64,000 nucleotides of DNA from Loki-b32 sp964493385 (GTDB lineage: Archaea; Asgardarchaeota; Lokiarchaeia; Sigyniarchaeales; SOKP01), in NCBI GenBank assembly GCA_964493385.1, contig CAZBNW010000001.1:1-64000 (forward strand). The letters are read 5' to 3'. The position numbers and the translations under genes were made by a program. The stretch's first letter is position 1; the number at the start of each line of letters is the position of its first letter. Shown here one piece after another: positions 25,484 through 34,928 of the stretch. Under the pieces are notes generated by a model. That model did not search any database. It saw nothing but the letters and a program-made list of their open reading frames with translations, and was not told the origin of the DNA.

Positions 25484-27001
25484 CTAAAGCGAAGTTTTAA
25501 CTGTAGGTTGAATAGATTTAGAAAAAAGATTTTTTGCATTTTCTAAGGATCCATTATAAATAATTTTGCTTTTGACCATTTCTTTAGGAGGGTATTTTAT
25601 ACCTGGAGGATATGAACTATCTTTCCACCCTCCTAAGGCTGTGCTAATATTGGCTTGCATAGGTTCAGAATTTATATACAAACTACCTGCTTGTAATTCA
25701 GTAGAAAGCCTTTCTATATGTTCGGGTGGAGTGTAAACAACAGCTCTCATGCCATAATTAGAATGATTCGCAAGAAAGATCGCATCATCAAGGTTTTTTG
25801 CTTTCGTAATACTTCTTACAGGGCCAAATGCTTCTTCACGCCATAAAAAAGGGGCTTTATCAAAATCAAGTATATTTTCTCTAGGAATCTCTACTAAAGT
25901 TGGTTTATAAAATAGCCCATAACTTTTTCCCGTATCAATTTTTTCAGCACCACATAAAATTTTAACACCTTTATGTTTAATAGCTTGTCCAACCATAACC
26001 TCCATCATCATTAATATTCGTCGAGAACCAAGAGGTCCTAAGTCCGTTGCGGGATCTCGAGGATCACCCATTTTTAACTTTTCAATCTCTTTTAATAGTA
26101 ATTCAACATATTCATCATAAATATCTTGGTGTACGATTATCCTTTTCATTGAGAAGCATTGTTGTCCTGAATTCGTGTAGGATGCTATTATATTCCATTT
26201 AGCGACCAATTCTAAATTTACACCTGGCATTACTATTCCTGCATCATTACCCGCGCATTCAAACACAAAATTTTTAAAAGGTTGGGTTATCATATTAACG
26301 CCTAAATACTTTTGAGTATTTTTTTTTAAAAAGTCTGCATAATCAATTAATATCTGCTTAGCAGTATGGGAAGCCGCTACACAAACAATGTTTTTAACTA
26401 AATTTGACTCAATAAATATTTTAGTTGCAAAATTACCTGGACTAATAACTAAATCATAAGCATCATTAAAGGGAAAATCACTCTCTTTGATTCTGTCAAT
26501 GCAATATTTCATTGTTAAAGGGCATGCTGTAGAAGGTTTTATTATAGCAGGATTCCCCGTCATAAAACTTGCTCCCCAGTAGTACATTGGGAGACTCATT
26601 GGTGTATTACGAGGAGTTATGCCAATAGTTAATCCCATTGGTTGATACTTTAATAGAGATATTTGACCGCTTTCTAAATCACGCTGCTCCTTATCCTGTA
26701 CTAAATCAATAAACCAGTCAACATAACTATAACCTTTTTCAATTATAGAGAATTCCCATTCAGAGTACTTAATGGGAAGTCCACCTTCATCAACTATTAT
26801 GTCTTTAATTTTTTTCTTGTTTTTTACCAAAACAGAAGCAATATCCTTTATAACATCAATTCTATCTTCCATTGTGGTATTCAAAAGTTTATATTCCCAT
26901 TGAGCTGTTCTTTTTATTTTTTGATTTATAGTTTCTACTGTATCAGCTTCAAGGGAATCTATAACTTCTCCAGTATATTTATTTAAAATATCCAATTTCA
27001 T
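25484..27001 (-). CDS. Aldehyde dehydrogenase family protein
   Basis: A 505-residue NAD(P)-dependent dehydrogenase. The Rossmann part contains ITPRNTPMSLPMYYWGASF and the lysine in IIKPST; the conserved Glu is in FVFECAGND and the catalytic Cys in NSGQQCFSMKR. Together these support an active dehydrogenase. It is 25 bp downstream of the SDR gene on the same strand and probably co-transcribed, suggesting successive steps on a carbonyl compound. The specific aldehyde is unknown. The start at 27001 matches the family N-terminus. Confidence 0.88.
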   Translation of the reverse strand: MKLDILNKYTGEVIDSLEADTVETINQKIKRTAQWEYKLLNTTMEDRIDVIKDIASVLVKNKKKIKDIIVDEGGLPIKYSEWEFSIIEKGYSYVDWFIDLVQDKEQRDLESGQISLLKYQPMGLTIGITPRNTPMSLPMYYWGASFMTGNPAIIKPSTACPLTMKYCIDRIKESDFPFNDAYDLVISPGNFATKIFIESNLVKNIVCVAASHTAKQILIDYADFLKKNTQKYLGVNMITQPFKNFVFECAGNDAGIVMPGVNLELVAKWNIIASYTNSGQQCFSMKRIIVHQDIYDEYVELLLKEIEKLKMGDPRDPATDLGPLGSRRILMMMEVMVGQAIKHKGVKILCGAEKIDTGKSYGLFYKPTLVEIPRENILDFDKAPFLWREEAFGPVRSITKAKNLDDAIFLANHSNYGMRAVVYTPPEHIERLSTELQAGSLYINSEPMQANISTALGGWKDSSYPPGIKYPPKEMVKSKIIYNGSLENAKNLFSKSIQPTVKTSL

Positions 27002-27026
27002 TTTAACATCCCAACTCTTTTTTTTT

Positions 27027-28061
27027 TTAACTTTTATTATTAAGTTTAATAAAATCCTTATACCATTTAATGGTCTGCTCTAATCCTTCTCTTAGCGGTG
27101 TGATTTTATACCCTAATTTCTCAATCGCTTTTTTTGAGGAATATACCCAGTTGTAATCAATCATTTTAACAGTAGCCCGATTAATATAAGGTCCAAAGAT
27201 TATTCTAGGATTCATATTGATAAAAGGCGCTTTTTTGGTTATTTTTGTTTTTAATTCACATAACCAACCATACATTAAAGCTATACTCATTGGAAAATGT
27301 CGTGGTTTTCTCTTTTTTCCTACAATTTCAGCAATTAAATCAAGCCAGTCACTAAATTTTGTATTGACTCCTCCAAGAATGAATTCTTCACCCTTTAAGT
27401 CGTTCTTATCAATTGCACTTATAAGTCCATCCACAACATCATTTAAATATACAAAATTACCGATAGTTTCTCCTTTACCGGGGCATCCCAAATATTTCTT
27501 TGCTGTTAAATATAAAATAATTTGACCAAAAATATTGAAATCTCCAGGACCATAAGTAATTCCCGGATAAAATATTGTAGCATTAAGCCCTTTTTCAATA
27601 AGTTTTTTTATTATTCTTTTCGCATGAAACTTAGTTTTAGCATATTCTAAAAATAATCCCTCTTCACTTTCATGAGTTTCATCCACAGGAGTAGGGGGAG
27701 TTCCTCCCAGAGCAATAAAAGAACTAATATAAATTAGTCTTTTATCATTATCTAAAACTACCTTCGCTATATTTTCTGTACCTATTATATTTACGTCATT
27801 ATATATGGATTTATCTCTTGACCACATTTTAGTATATGCTGCAAGGTGGAATATTATTTCAATGCCATCTACGGCTTGATATAAACTATCAATATCTCGA
27901 ACATCTCCAATGACATATTCAACATTTTTTAAATTTTGGAAAGGTTCAATATTACTACTCTCTCTAATTAATAACTTTAAGTTATGTCCTAAACTGTGTA
28001 ACTTTTTTACTAAAGGAACTCCTAAAAAACCCGTACCACCAGTTATTAATATATTTACCAT
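27027..28061 (-). CDS. Extended SDR, NAD-dependent epimerase/dehydratase family
   Basis: A 344-residue extended short-chain dehydrogenase. The nucleotide-binding motif TGGTGFLG lies at residues 7-14, DVRD follows near 54, and the catalytic YAKTK (YxxxK) at about 138 is preceded by ISSFIALGG. The C-terminal substrate domain is intact. Relatives act on nucleotide sugars or reduce other carbonyls (dihydroflavonol-reductase-like). It is the first gene in the SDR, aldehyde dehydrogenase, amidase series. Substrate not assignable. Confidence 0.88.
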   Translation of the reverse strand: MVNILITGGTGFLGVPLVKKLHSLGHNLKLLIRESSNIEPFQNLKNVEYVIGDVRDIDSLYQAVDGIEIIFHLAAYTKMWSRDKSIYNDVNIIGTENIAKVVLDNDKRLIYISSFIALGGTPPTPVDETHESEEGLFLEYAKTKFHAKRIIKKLIEKGLNATIFYPGITYGPGDFNIFGQIILYLTAKKYLGCPGKGETIGNFVYLNDVVDGLISAIDKNDLKGEEFILGGVNTKFSDWLDLIAEIVGKKRKPRHFPMSIALMYGWLCELKTKITKKAPFINMNPRIIFGPYINRATVKMIDYNWVYSSKKAIEKLGYKITPLREGLEQTIKWYKDFIKLNNKS

Positions 28062-28288
28062 GACTAAAATGCTAAAAGATTAGAAAGAAATGTTAAAATA
28101 TTAAAAAGTTACATCGTATTAAAGGTAGATCTTAGGGATATTTAGATTTTACATCTTTTGATATTAGGAATCCTCGGAATAAATGATAATATATTTCCTT
28201 ATCAATTTCAGAAGGCATTTATTAAAGAACTTCAATTATTATACTTTAGATCTTCCAAAGTTTTAATTAAAAGATTAATGATTATAAA

Positions 28289-28846
28289 TTGAAAAAGAAA
28301 CTAAAGAATTTTGATAAATTTTATTCGCAATTAGATTTACCCTTTTTGGAGACAGATAATGAATTTTTAAAAGAGATATTTCAAACACTTGAACTTAAAT
28401 TCGGGTTAAAAAGAAATTCTAATCAAAAATTAATTGATTTAGGAGCAGGAAATGGAAGTATTGTTATTTTTTCAGCTTTATATTACTGTATTAAATCATA
28501 TGGCATTGAACTTGATCAATCTTTGATGAAAGAAGCAAAAGAACGCATAAAATCATTGAAAAAAAACGGAAATTTCAAAAATAGAATATTTAGAAAAATT
28601 AAGATTAAATTGGGAGATTTTTATCTTCAAAATTTAAAAAAATATGATTTTATTTATATATATTCTTACCCTCCTATGCAAAAATATCTTAAACATATAT
28701 TTAACACGGCAAAAAGAGGAGCAGTTATTATCTCTCACAAATATCAACTCAATGATTTCAATTCTCTTTTAAAATATGAATACAGATTAACCCATAAAAA
28801 AAATAAACAGGAAATTTTCACTTTTCTTTATAGGAAAATTTCATAA
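28289..28846 (+). CDS. Class I SAM-dependent methyltransferase-like protein
   Basis: A 185-residue protein with a Rossmann-like methyltransferase fold. Motif I is LIDLGAGNGSI at about 49-59, an acidic strand follows (YGIELDQ) and motif IV-like YIYSYPPMQ lies near 125-133. The start is TTG at 28289; the ATG 11 bp upstream is out of frame and quickly stops, so the TTG is the only reasonable choice. The protein is small, with no substrate-recognition domain, and the acceptor molecule is unknown. Confidence 0.78.
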   Translation: MKKKLKNFDKFYSQLDLPFLETDNEFLKEIFQTLELKFGLKRNSNQKLIDLGAGNGSIVIFSALYYCIKSYGIELDQSLMKEAKERIKSLKKNGNFKNRIFRKIKIKLGDFYLQNLKKYDFIYIYSYPPMQKYLKHIFNTAKRGAVIISHKYQLNDFNSLLKYEYRLTHKKNKQEIFTFLYRKIS

Positions 28847-29009
28847 ATAGAAAGAATTATAAGTGAGAATATCACTTTAATGCTATTGTTAAACATATAT
28901 TATATTACTTTATTAGATCAAAAAATATAATTATAAATAAAATCAAAATAAATTTATATATAATTTTGAAATTGAACTACCTATTAATAAAAATTGGCTG
29001 ATATAACTA

Positions 29010-29711
29010 ATGGTGTTAATTTTTGAAGGTTGGTTAGATGGATTAACTGCTTCCCTTATAGTTTTTTCCTCAGTGATTTTTGGATTATATTCTTTTTATA
29101 AATCAATAAAATTAAAAGCAAAACTACTTTCTATAGCGGGTATAGTCATGATTTTCGTTGGTTTCTTATGGCTTGGACCAACTGTTGATTTTTTCTTAAA
29201 ATTAATATGGAACACTAATATTGACCCGAGACATTTTTACGTTCTTTTAAGTTATACATGGGTAGCGCCAGCATTGTTTTTTTCGATGTATCTAGGTGGT
29301 GAACTTTTAATACCTAAATATAAATGGTTACTTGTAATAATTTTTTTATTTCTAGGAGAAATTTTTGAATTATTTCTTTGGATTCAGCCATATCAATCAT
29401 TTGATCACATTGATGTTCTAATAACAGATGGTTTAATTGATGCAAGTTTTAACAGAGGCCATCCTACTTTTATTATGGTGGCTGTATTTTTAGTGTCTGC
29501 GTTAATCTTCTTAGGGATAGGAAGTGTTGTAAAAGCAAAACAAGCAACAGGTTTATTGAGGAAAAAGTTTACTTATTTATCGATTGGTTTCATCATTTTT
29601 GTTGTATGTGGAGCCTTAGATTCAATTATCACGACACCTTGGACTATTGGGGTCATAAGAGTTGTAATGGCTACATTCGCCGTCTGGATGTACCTAGGTT
29701 TAAAGACTTAA
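29010..29711 (+). CDS. Seven-helix integral membrane protein
   Basis: A 233-residue, strongly hydrophobic protein with about seven predicted membrane helices, at roughly 10-28, 38-58, 70-92, 100-122, 148-170, 188-208 and 212-230. No catalytic motif was recognised. A bacteriorhodopsin-like role is not supported because no retinal lysine motif stands out. It is followed by T-rich DNA at 29731-29757, a likely terminator. Function unknown. Confidence 0.75.
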   Translation: MVLIFEGWLDGLTASLIVFSSVIFGLYSFYKSIKLKAKLLSIAGIVMIFVGFLWLGPTVDFFLKLIWNTNIDPRHFYVLLSYTWVAPALFFSMYLGGELLIPKYKWLLVIIFLFLGEIFELFLWIQPYQSFDHIDVLITDGLIDASFNRGHPTFIMVAVFLVSALIFLGIGSVVKAKQATGLLRKKFTYLSIGFIIFVVCGALDSIITTPWTIGVIRVVMATFAVWMYLGLKT

Positions 29712-29733
29712 AAGCAAATTAAACTAAATAATT

Positions 29734-29757
29734 TATTTTTTTTAAATTTTTTTTTTA
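29734..29757 (+). terminator. Oligo-T terminator after the 29010 gene
   Basis: Two T runs separated by AAA lie about 25 bp after the stop at 29711. This is a typical oligo-T archaeal termination signal. Confidence 0.45.
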
Positions 29758-29789
29758 GGAATAAAGATTTTTTTTATCATAAAATAATT

Positions 29790-30221
29790 TCAATATCTCT
29801 CAATAATAGGGTATACTTTATTAATTTGGATTAAGACTTCTTTTAAATACATTTTCATGAAATATCGTTGATTATTACAAAAATCAAGTTTCTGTATGTT
29901 AGTTAAATCTGGACAATTAGATAAAATCGAGTGGATATCATTTGAAATGGCAAGGTATTCATTTTTAGAGTCGTTTAAGTTAAATTCCAAGTTGCTGATA
30001 TTGTCATTATTAATTTTATTAAGAGAATGTTCTTTATTCTCAATAAAATTTTCAACTGGAAAATTCTTTTTATATTCACTGAGAGATTCAATTAATAAAT
30101 CTGAAATATAATTAAAAGATTCTTTTGAGTTTATGTGGTTAAATAGCTCCGAGACAAGTTTAGAAATTACATTATTATCTAATTTTTGAAACTCGCCCTT
30201 ATTGAAAATATTTGTTTTCAT
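29790..30221 (-). CDS. Hypothetical protein
   Basis: A 143-residue soluble, Asn- and Glu-rich protein with mostly helical character. The central part, about residues 60-90, is low in complexity and probably disordered. No motif, Cys cluster or membrane helix is visible. It is isolated, with about 300 bp of gene-free DNA upstream. It could be genuine, but base composition alone gives limited support. Confidence 0.5.
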   Translation of the reverse strand: MKTNIFNKGEFQKLDNNVISKLVSELFNHINSKESFNYISDLLIESLSEYKKNFPVENFIENKEHSLNKINNDNISNLEFNLNDSKNEYLAISNDIHSILSNCPDLTNIQKLDFCNNQRYFMKMYLKEVLIQINKVYPIIERY

Positions 30222-30521
30222 TTCACTTGGATTTTTCTCTATCGAAATTTCGGAGTAGTTTTTATCAACAAAGCCTTTTGAAATTATATTTCATCTCAGA
30301 GAGAATTCAATTTGATATTAGTAAAATCATTTCAATATTTAAAAAAAAAGCCTCTCTGAATTTAGTGGAAATTTGAATACTTGTGTGTAAGAGAGCGTCA
30401 ATAGTAAAAAAAGGATGAGAGAACTATGTAAGTAAAAAATAAATATTTATAAATTTCAAGAGCAAATTATTTTTAATTCTAAACAAAAATGTAATATTTT
30501 TTATGAAAATAGTGAATTTTC
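30222..30521. other. Gene-free AT-rich spacer between divergent genes
   Basis: About 300 bp separating divergent genes. It contains an 8-bp inverted repeat, TCAGAGAG at 30296-30303 and CTCTCTGA at 30352-30359, with a 48-bp spacer rich in A and T. That is close to chance in this composition. Promoters of both neighbours should lie here, but none is obvious. Confidence 0.4.
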
Positions 30522-31922
30522 ATGACTAAAGAAAGAAAAGATGAAGAAGATGAATATTCCTTAAAAAAAGCAGTGTTGTATAGTTTTGGTGGTTTTACAG
30601 ATGTCATTTTTTTTCAATTCTTTACTTTTTTAATCTTTACTTTCTACTATTCCGTTGTTTCATTAAATGTAACTCTAATTACAGTTGCTTTCATAATTTG
30701 GTCTGTTTGGAATGCCATTAATGATCCACTTTTAGGATCATTGTCAGACCGTACTAGCTCAAAATGGGGCCGTAGAAAACCATTCATTATTGCAGGATTT
30801 ATCCCACTTCTTATCATAAATGTGTTACTTTGGACACCTCCTAGAGGTGATGATATCGCTACCTTTGTTTATTTTTTAATAATTATTATCCTATGGGAAT
30901 TTTTTTATACAATGTACTCAGTAAATCAAACATCTTTGTTTCCCGAAATGTTTCGAGATTTAGATCAAAGAACCAAAGCAAATACCTCAGTACAATTCTT
31001 CCAAGTTATTTCTCTTCTAATTGCGTTTATTTTACCAGGTATTTTCATTCCAAAATTTGATGATCCTCAATATTTTGCTGAATTTAGTCTTGCTGCGATT
31101 GTTATTTCAATTATATGTAATATTTCAGGATTTATTTTTATAATATTTGGATTAAAAGAAAGAGTTGAATTTTCTAAGGATCCTGAGAGTGCTCCCTCAT
31201 TCTTTAATTCATTGAAGTATACATTCCGAAATAAATCATTTAGATTTTATATTGTGGGTAGTTTCGCTCTCTGGTATTCATTCGGTATACTTCCTACAAT
31301 ATTTCCACTTTATGGTGATTTTGTTCTGGGTGTTCCAGATGCTTTTATTCAGTCATTAATGCTTGGAACTGGTTTTGTTGCGGCTATGATTTTTGTATTT
31401 CCTTGGCGAATCATCGTTAGCAAACTTGGAGCCAAAAAATCATACATTTTATCATTAATAGTGTTTATTGCGACATTATCACCATTTATGTTCATTTCAA
31501 ATGAAATATCTGGATTTATTAGTCTTTTAATCTGGGGCTTTGGATTAGCAGGCGTTTTGATTGTTAGAGATATTACTATTTCAGCTATAATTGATGAAGA
31601 TGAATTGAATACCGGGATTCGAAGAGATGCTGGATTCTATGGAATAATTGGATTTGTAATAAAACTAACTAATGTGTTAATTTATATAACAATAGCGTTA
31701 GTCTTTATTGGAACTGATTGGGCTATTTTTGACCCTAGTACGATCACTACAGAGAATATTTTCGGTTTACGCAGCTTAATGTTTATTTTTCCTACAATAT
31801 TCCTGCTTTTAGGGATTTTAAGTATGATCTTCTTTCCAATAAATAAAAAAAAATACGATGAACTAACTGAACAGGCGAGAAAATTACATTCAGAAAAAAA
31901 AGAAAGAGTTATAACTGCTTAA
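30522..31922 (+). CDS. GPH-family sugar:cation symporter
   Basis: A 466-residue MFS transporter with about 12 membrane helices. The motif between helices 2 and 3, NDPLLGSLSDRTSSKWGRRKPFI (about residues 66-87), is characteristic of glycoside-pentoside-hexuronide:cation symporters (MelB/XylP type). Such proteins import sugars or glycosides with H+ or Na+. With the cytoplasmic family 3 glycosidase at 9438 this suggests glycoside use, though the genes are 19 kb apart and share no promoter. The substrate is unknown. Confidence 0.88.
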   Translation: MTKERKDEEDEYSLKKAVLYSFGGFTDVIFFQFFTFLIFTFYYSVVSLNVTLITVAFIIWSVWNAINDPLLGSLSDRTSSKWGRRKPFIIAGFIPLLIINVLLWTPPRGDDIATFVYFLIIIILWEFFYTMYSVNQTSLFPEMFRDLDQRTKANTSVQFFQVISLLIAFILPGIFIPKFDDPQYFAEFSLAAIVISIICNISGFIFIIFGLKERVEFSKDPESAPSFFNSLKYTFRNKSFRFYIVGSFALWYSFGILPTIFPLYGDFVLGVPDAFIQSLMLGTGFVAAMIFVFPWRIIVSKLGAKKSYILSLIVFIATLSPFMFISNEISGFISLLIWGFGLAGVLIVRDITISAIIDEDELNTGIRRDAGFYGIIGFVIKLTNVLIYITIALVFIGTDWAIFDPSTITTENIFGLRSLMFIFPTIFLLLGILSMIFFPINKKKYDELTEQARKLHSEKKERVITA

Positions 31923-31956
31923 TTTCAATTAGTATCCTTAAATAAAGTCCTTTTTT

Positions 31957-32982
31957 TTAAATATATTGGTAAAATTCAGGTGGATTAAGTTCTTTGAATT
32001 CGTCGGTTTTCGAGATTAGATGTTTTCTAATATCGAAACAAGCATGACATTTTGAAACATAACCTTCCTTTTTTTCTCTGTAACCAAATTTCTCAAATGC
32101 AAATTTATAGAGATCTTCTAATTTTCCTTCAATTAAAGCTCGTAAAATTGGATATTCATCAATATTAATTCCTTCATTACAAAGTGGATCCAAATTTCTG
32201 ATATTACCCCAAGAAAGCCCTCCACAGTATCCGGGCATATAATTTCCATAATTATCAAAATGACAATGCCAATTCCGTACCAACTCTGTATGACAATTAT
32301 CATTAAAAAAGTAATTGATAGGATATTTTTTGTATAAATTTTGAAGGGTGTAGATTGCTCGTCCCATTTTAAATAGCTCTACATTTCTTTTCAAATCGTC
32401 CATACTAATTAATTGGAGGTAATTCTCAAGTGGAAGTTTTTCTTTAATATTAAGTTCCTTAAATTGACCAAAATAATAGAGTTGATAAATCATAAAGTTT
32501 TCTCGGAATACTTCCATACTTATTCTAATTGCTCTTTCAGTACGTTCAAAGGGTACAAATTCTAGGATAAAAGGATTTACGCTAATTAGTATACCATTTA
32601 ATCCTTTTCGTTTTAATTCAACTAGCCTCTCTCTTGTAATAGTATCATTTTTACACCAGTAGCAATTTGTTTCCACAAAGGTTGATGGGATATTTAAAGC
32701 ATTGCTTATTTCTACTGTCTTTAATAAGATATCGTAATTTAGAAATGGCTCTCCACCAGTAAAATGAATTCCATAATTGAGACTTACATTTTCGGGACCA
32801 TATGGAGATTCTTGGATTGTATATGATAATTGAGTCAAAATTTCTTCCAAATCTTTTTCACTGATCCAATCACCGCTCCACTTGGGTGATCCGAAATACA
32901 TACAATGTTTACACTCACCACTACACTTATAAGAGAGGATTAAACCTCCAGAATTAGGAGTAGGAATGCGAAATTTTTTCAT
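31957..32982 (-). CDS. Radical SAM protein
   Basis: A 341-residue protein with the radical SAM cluster motif C20-x3-C24-x2-C27 (KCSGECKHCMYFG), a GGEPF SAM-binding motif (FTGGEPFLNYDIL) and a strong TIM-barrel-like middle. A C-terminal CHACFDIRKH and earlier scattered Cys could bind a second cluster, but no full SPASM pattern is clear. The reaction is unknown. The start lies close to the CxxxCxxC motif as in many relatives. It is divergent from the small tautomerase gene at 33124. Confidence 0.87.
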   Translation of the reverse strand: MKKFRIPTPNSGGLILSYKCSGECKHCMYFGSPKWSGDWISEKDLEEILTQLSYTIQESPYGPENVSLNYGIHFTGGEPFLNYDILLKTVEISNALNIPSTFVETNCYWCKNDTITRERLVELKRKGLNGILISVNPFILEFVPFERTERAIRISMEVFRENFMIYQLYYFGQFKELNIKEKLPLENYLQLISMDDLKRNVELFKMGRAIYTLQNLYKKYPINYFFNDNCHTELVRNWHCHFDNYGNYMPGYCGGLSWGNIRNLDPLCNEGINIDEYPILRALIEGKLEDLYKFAFEKFGYREKKEGYVSKCHACFDIRKHLISKTDEFKELNPPEFYQYI

Positions 32983-33123
32983 TGTGTTAAAAATAATTCA
33001 TTTAGATTAAAATAAATCAGCTATATTTTGTTTGTCTCCATACTTTATTTATATTATTTTTTAACTGAAAGTTTAAAATATTTAACACATTACATTTTAA
33101 AAAATATAAAGAGGTATAAATCT

Positions 33124-33318
33124 ATGCCAAATATTACTATAGATGGACCCAAACTCGAAAATTTAGAAGCAAAGCGAATGTTAATCAAAGAAATTACTGA
33201 TGCTATCGAAAAAGCTTATAAACTTCCAAGAGAACATACTGTAATTTTGATTAAAGAAAATTCACCTGAAAATGTAGGTATTGGTGGAATGCTAATTTCT
33301 GATAGAAGAAGAGGTTAA
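33124..33318 (+). CDS. 4-oxalocrotonate tautomerase family protein
   Basis: A 64-residue tautomerase. The start is the ATG at 33124-33126, so that Met removal exposes the catalytic Pro1 in MPNITIDGP; the open frame extends upstream to 33028 but the added residues are not part of the family. Helix LIKEITDAIEKAYKL and the VILIKENSPENVGIGG region follow the usual order. The family interconverts keto and enol forms of 2-oxo acids. No pathway genes are adjacent. Length is normal. Confidence 0.9.
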   Translation: MPNITIDGPKLENLEAKRMLIKEITDAIEKAYKLPREHTVILIKENSPENVGIGGMLISDRRRG

Positions 33319-33370
33319 TTTACAAATAATAAAGAAAAAAGAAAAATAAATTGGTTATTTTAAAGAAAAC

Positions 33371-33946
33371 TTAAAGTTTAGACCCACAATTAGGACAGAA
33401 ACTTCCTGTTGCTTCTAATTTATGGCCGCAATAGACACAGAAATTTTTTCCTTCTGTTGGTAAGGGAGCATCTAACTTTTTAGTTGGTGGAACATATTCA
33501 GTTGCTGGTTTGTAGGTTATGGGAGAACCTAATATAATTTCTCCCGTTTCAACATTAAAACTATATTTAACAAGACCTTTATTTCTCAAATCTAATAGCA
33601 CACGGAGTAAATCTCTTGACCTCATACCAATTTCCAAGGCAATATGTTCAAGTTTGTAAGTGCCTTGAAAGTTTCTCTGTGCCAACGCATTCTTAACTAC
33701 TTGCTTATATTTATAATTTCTATAAAGTTGTTGAAAACCCCCTATAAAAATAAAAAATGCAGGAATAAAGAGCCAATAGCCCCAAGTATCCAATGATATG
33801 AAATCAATGTTATACGCTCTTAAAAATAATGATAAAATTGCCACAAAAAGAAAAACCATAGCACAAGCGAAAGTTCCGATGGCAGCTTCGTATTTTTCTT
33901 TATAATAATATCTATGTCTATATTTATCTTCACTCATTTTTATCAA
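33371..33946 (-). CDS. Membrane protein with winged-helix-like part and C-terminal zinc ribbon
   Basis: A 191-residue protein. Two membrane helices lie at about residues 22-45 and 55-75. The following segment YKLEHIALEIGMRSRDLLRV resembles a winged helix, ending in a hairpin. The C-terminus is a zinc ribbon, CVYCGHKLEATGSFCPNCG. Such proteins may be membrane-tethered adaptors or regulators. The start is either Met1 or Met4 (MSEDKYRH). Function unknown. Confidence 0.7.
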   Translation of the reverse strand: MIKMSEDKYRHRYYYKEKYEAAIGTFACAMVFLFVAILSLFLRAYNIDFISLDTWGYWLFIPAFFIFIGGFQQLYRNYKYKQVVKNALAQRNFQGTYKLEHIALEIGMRSRDLLRVLLDLRNKGLVKYSFNVETGEIILGSPITYKPATEYVPPTKKLDAPLPTEGKNFCVYCGHKLEATGSFCPNCGSKL

Positions 33947-34249
33947 TTAAAATTTTGATATTACATTTTATCATGTTTAAAATAAAAATATATTGTTAAT
34001 ATTTCTTAAATAGTCCAATTTTTATAGAGTTGGATAATAACATTATTTAGCATTTTATAGTGGTATTATAACCTTAAAATTAAAATTAAAGAGAGAAATT
34101 GTGAGAAGAGTTTTTTTCGAAGGGAAACGAGATTAGCGAATGATTTAATTAGAAATTCTTCTCAACATCCTCTCAAAAAGGAGAATATTAACCAAAAAAA
34201 CAATAATTAGTCTTAATTTTTATATTTAAACTCATAACTTTTTAGTTTA
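33947..34249. other. Gene-free AT-rich spacer
   Basis: About 300 bp upstream of the 33371 gene. A GAGAAGA stretch near 34100 can pair imperfectly with TCTTCTC near 34157, giving a loose hairpin. No C/D-box or tRNA signature was recognised. Confidence 0.4.
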
Positions 34250-34765
34250 TTAATATCTAATTTCATCTAATATATTATCAATATAATGAACATTATCATA
34301 TCCTGCTTCATCTATTAGAGCTCGTGATATTGATTTTTTAAAACTCCAAATTTCAATTTCTTTTTTCAATTCTTTCAATTTAATTACAATTTCTACGAAA
34401 TCGGCATCTCCACTCACAAGAATACATTTATCATACGTATCTTCTTCAGCTAATTCTACTATGTCTTTATATATAAAAATGTCTACACCCTTCTGTTTTT
34501 TTTTGCCAGTTGGAGAAATAATAACGGGTTTTGGTTGAATTACAAATCCTTGAGCTTTTAAATATTTTATAAAATTGAGTTTTTTTGGTAGAATCTTATC
34601 AGGGATTCCCATATACATAAAAATTCCTACTAAGTGTTGATTCTTAGTGAAGATTTCTTTCATTTTTTGATAATTAATCCGAATGTTTATTTTTTCGATA
34701 TTGTGGAAAATATTGGCATGATCTATAAAAATAATAATTCTTTTTTTCTCGAGAATTTGTCGCAC
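34250..34765 (-). CDS. NYN-domain (LabA/PIN-like) protein, possible RNase
   Basis: A 171-residue NYN-domain protein. The acidic catalytic residues of PIN-like nucleases are seen in FIDHANIFH near residue 15, the DIFIYKDIVELAEEDTYD region and VSGDADFVEIV near 120. This family is thought to act on RNA, but activity is not proven here. It is a single-domain protein of normal length and has no neighbour that hints at a target. The start at 34765 is close to the first strand. Confidence 0.85.
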   Translation of the reverse strand: MRQILEKKRIIIFIDHANIFHNIEKINIRINYQKMKEIFTKNQHLVGIFMYMGIPDKILPKKLNFIKYLKAQGFVIQPKPVIISPTGKKKQKGVDIFIYKDIVELAEEDTYDKCILVSGDADFVEIVIKLKELKKEIEIWSFKKSISRALIDEAGYDNVHYIDNILDEIRY

Positions 34766-34928
34766 TCTTGAAATCCCTTTGCTATTTCTTTTATTTAATT
34801 TGTATGGAATTCTTAGTACAATAATAATTCTAATATCTAATATAAAAAGACGTATTTTTTTCCAAAATTTAATAATAAAAAAGTAAAAACAGATTCTATA
34901 AATGAGTGATTCAAATTATGTATTAGTT

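Noticed and set aside
29010..29711. Seven-helix protein as a rhodopsin
   Set aside because: No convincing retinal-lysine motif in the last helix and no carotenoid or retinal gene nearby.
30296..30359. Inverted repeat TCAGAGAG / CTCTCTGA
   Set aside because: Only 8 bp with a 48-bp spacer in AT-rich DNA, no T run after it; probably chance.
34095..34165. Loose hairpin upstream of the 33371 gene
   Set aside because: Imperfect pairing and no box motifs; not enough to call an RNA.
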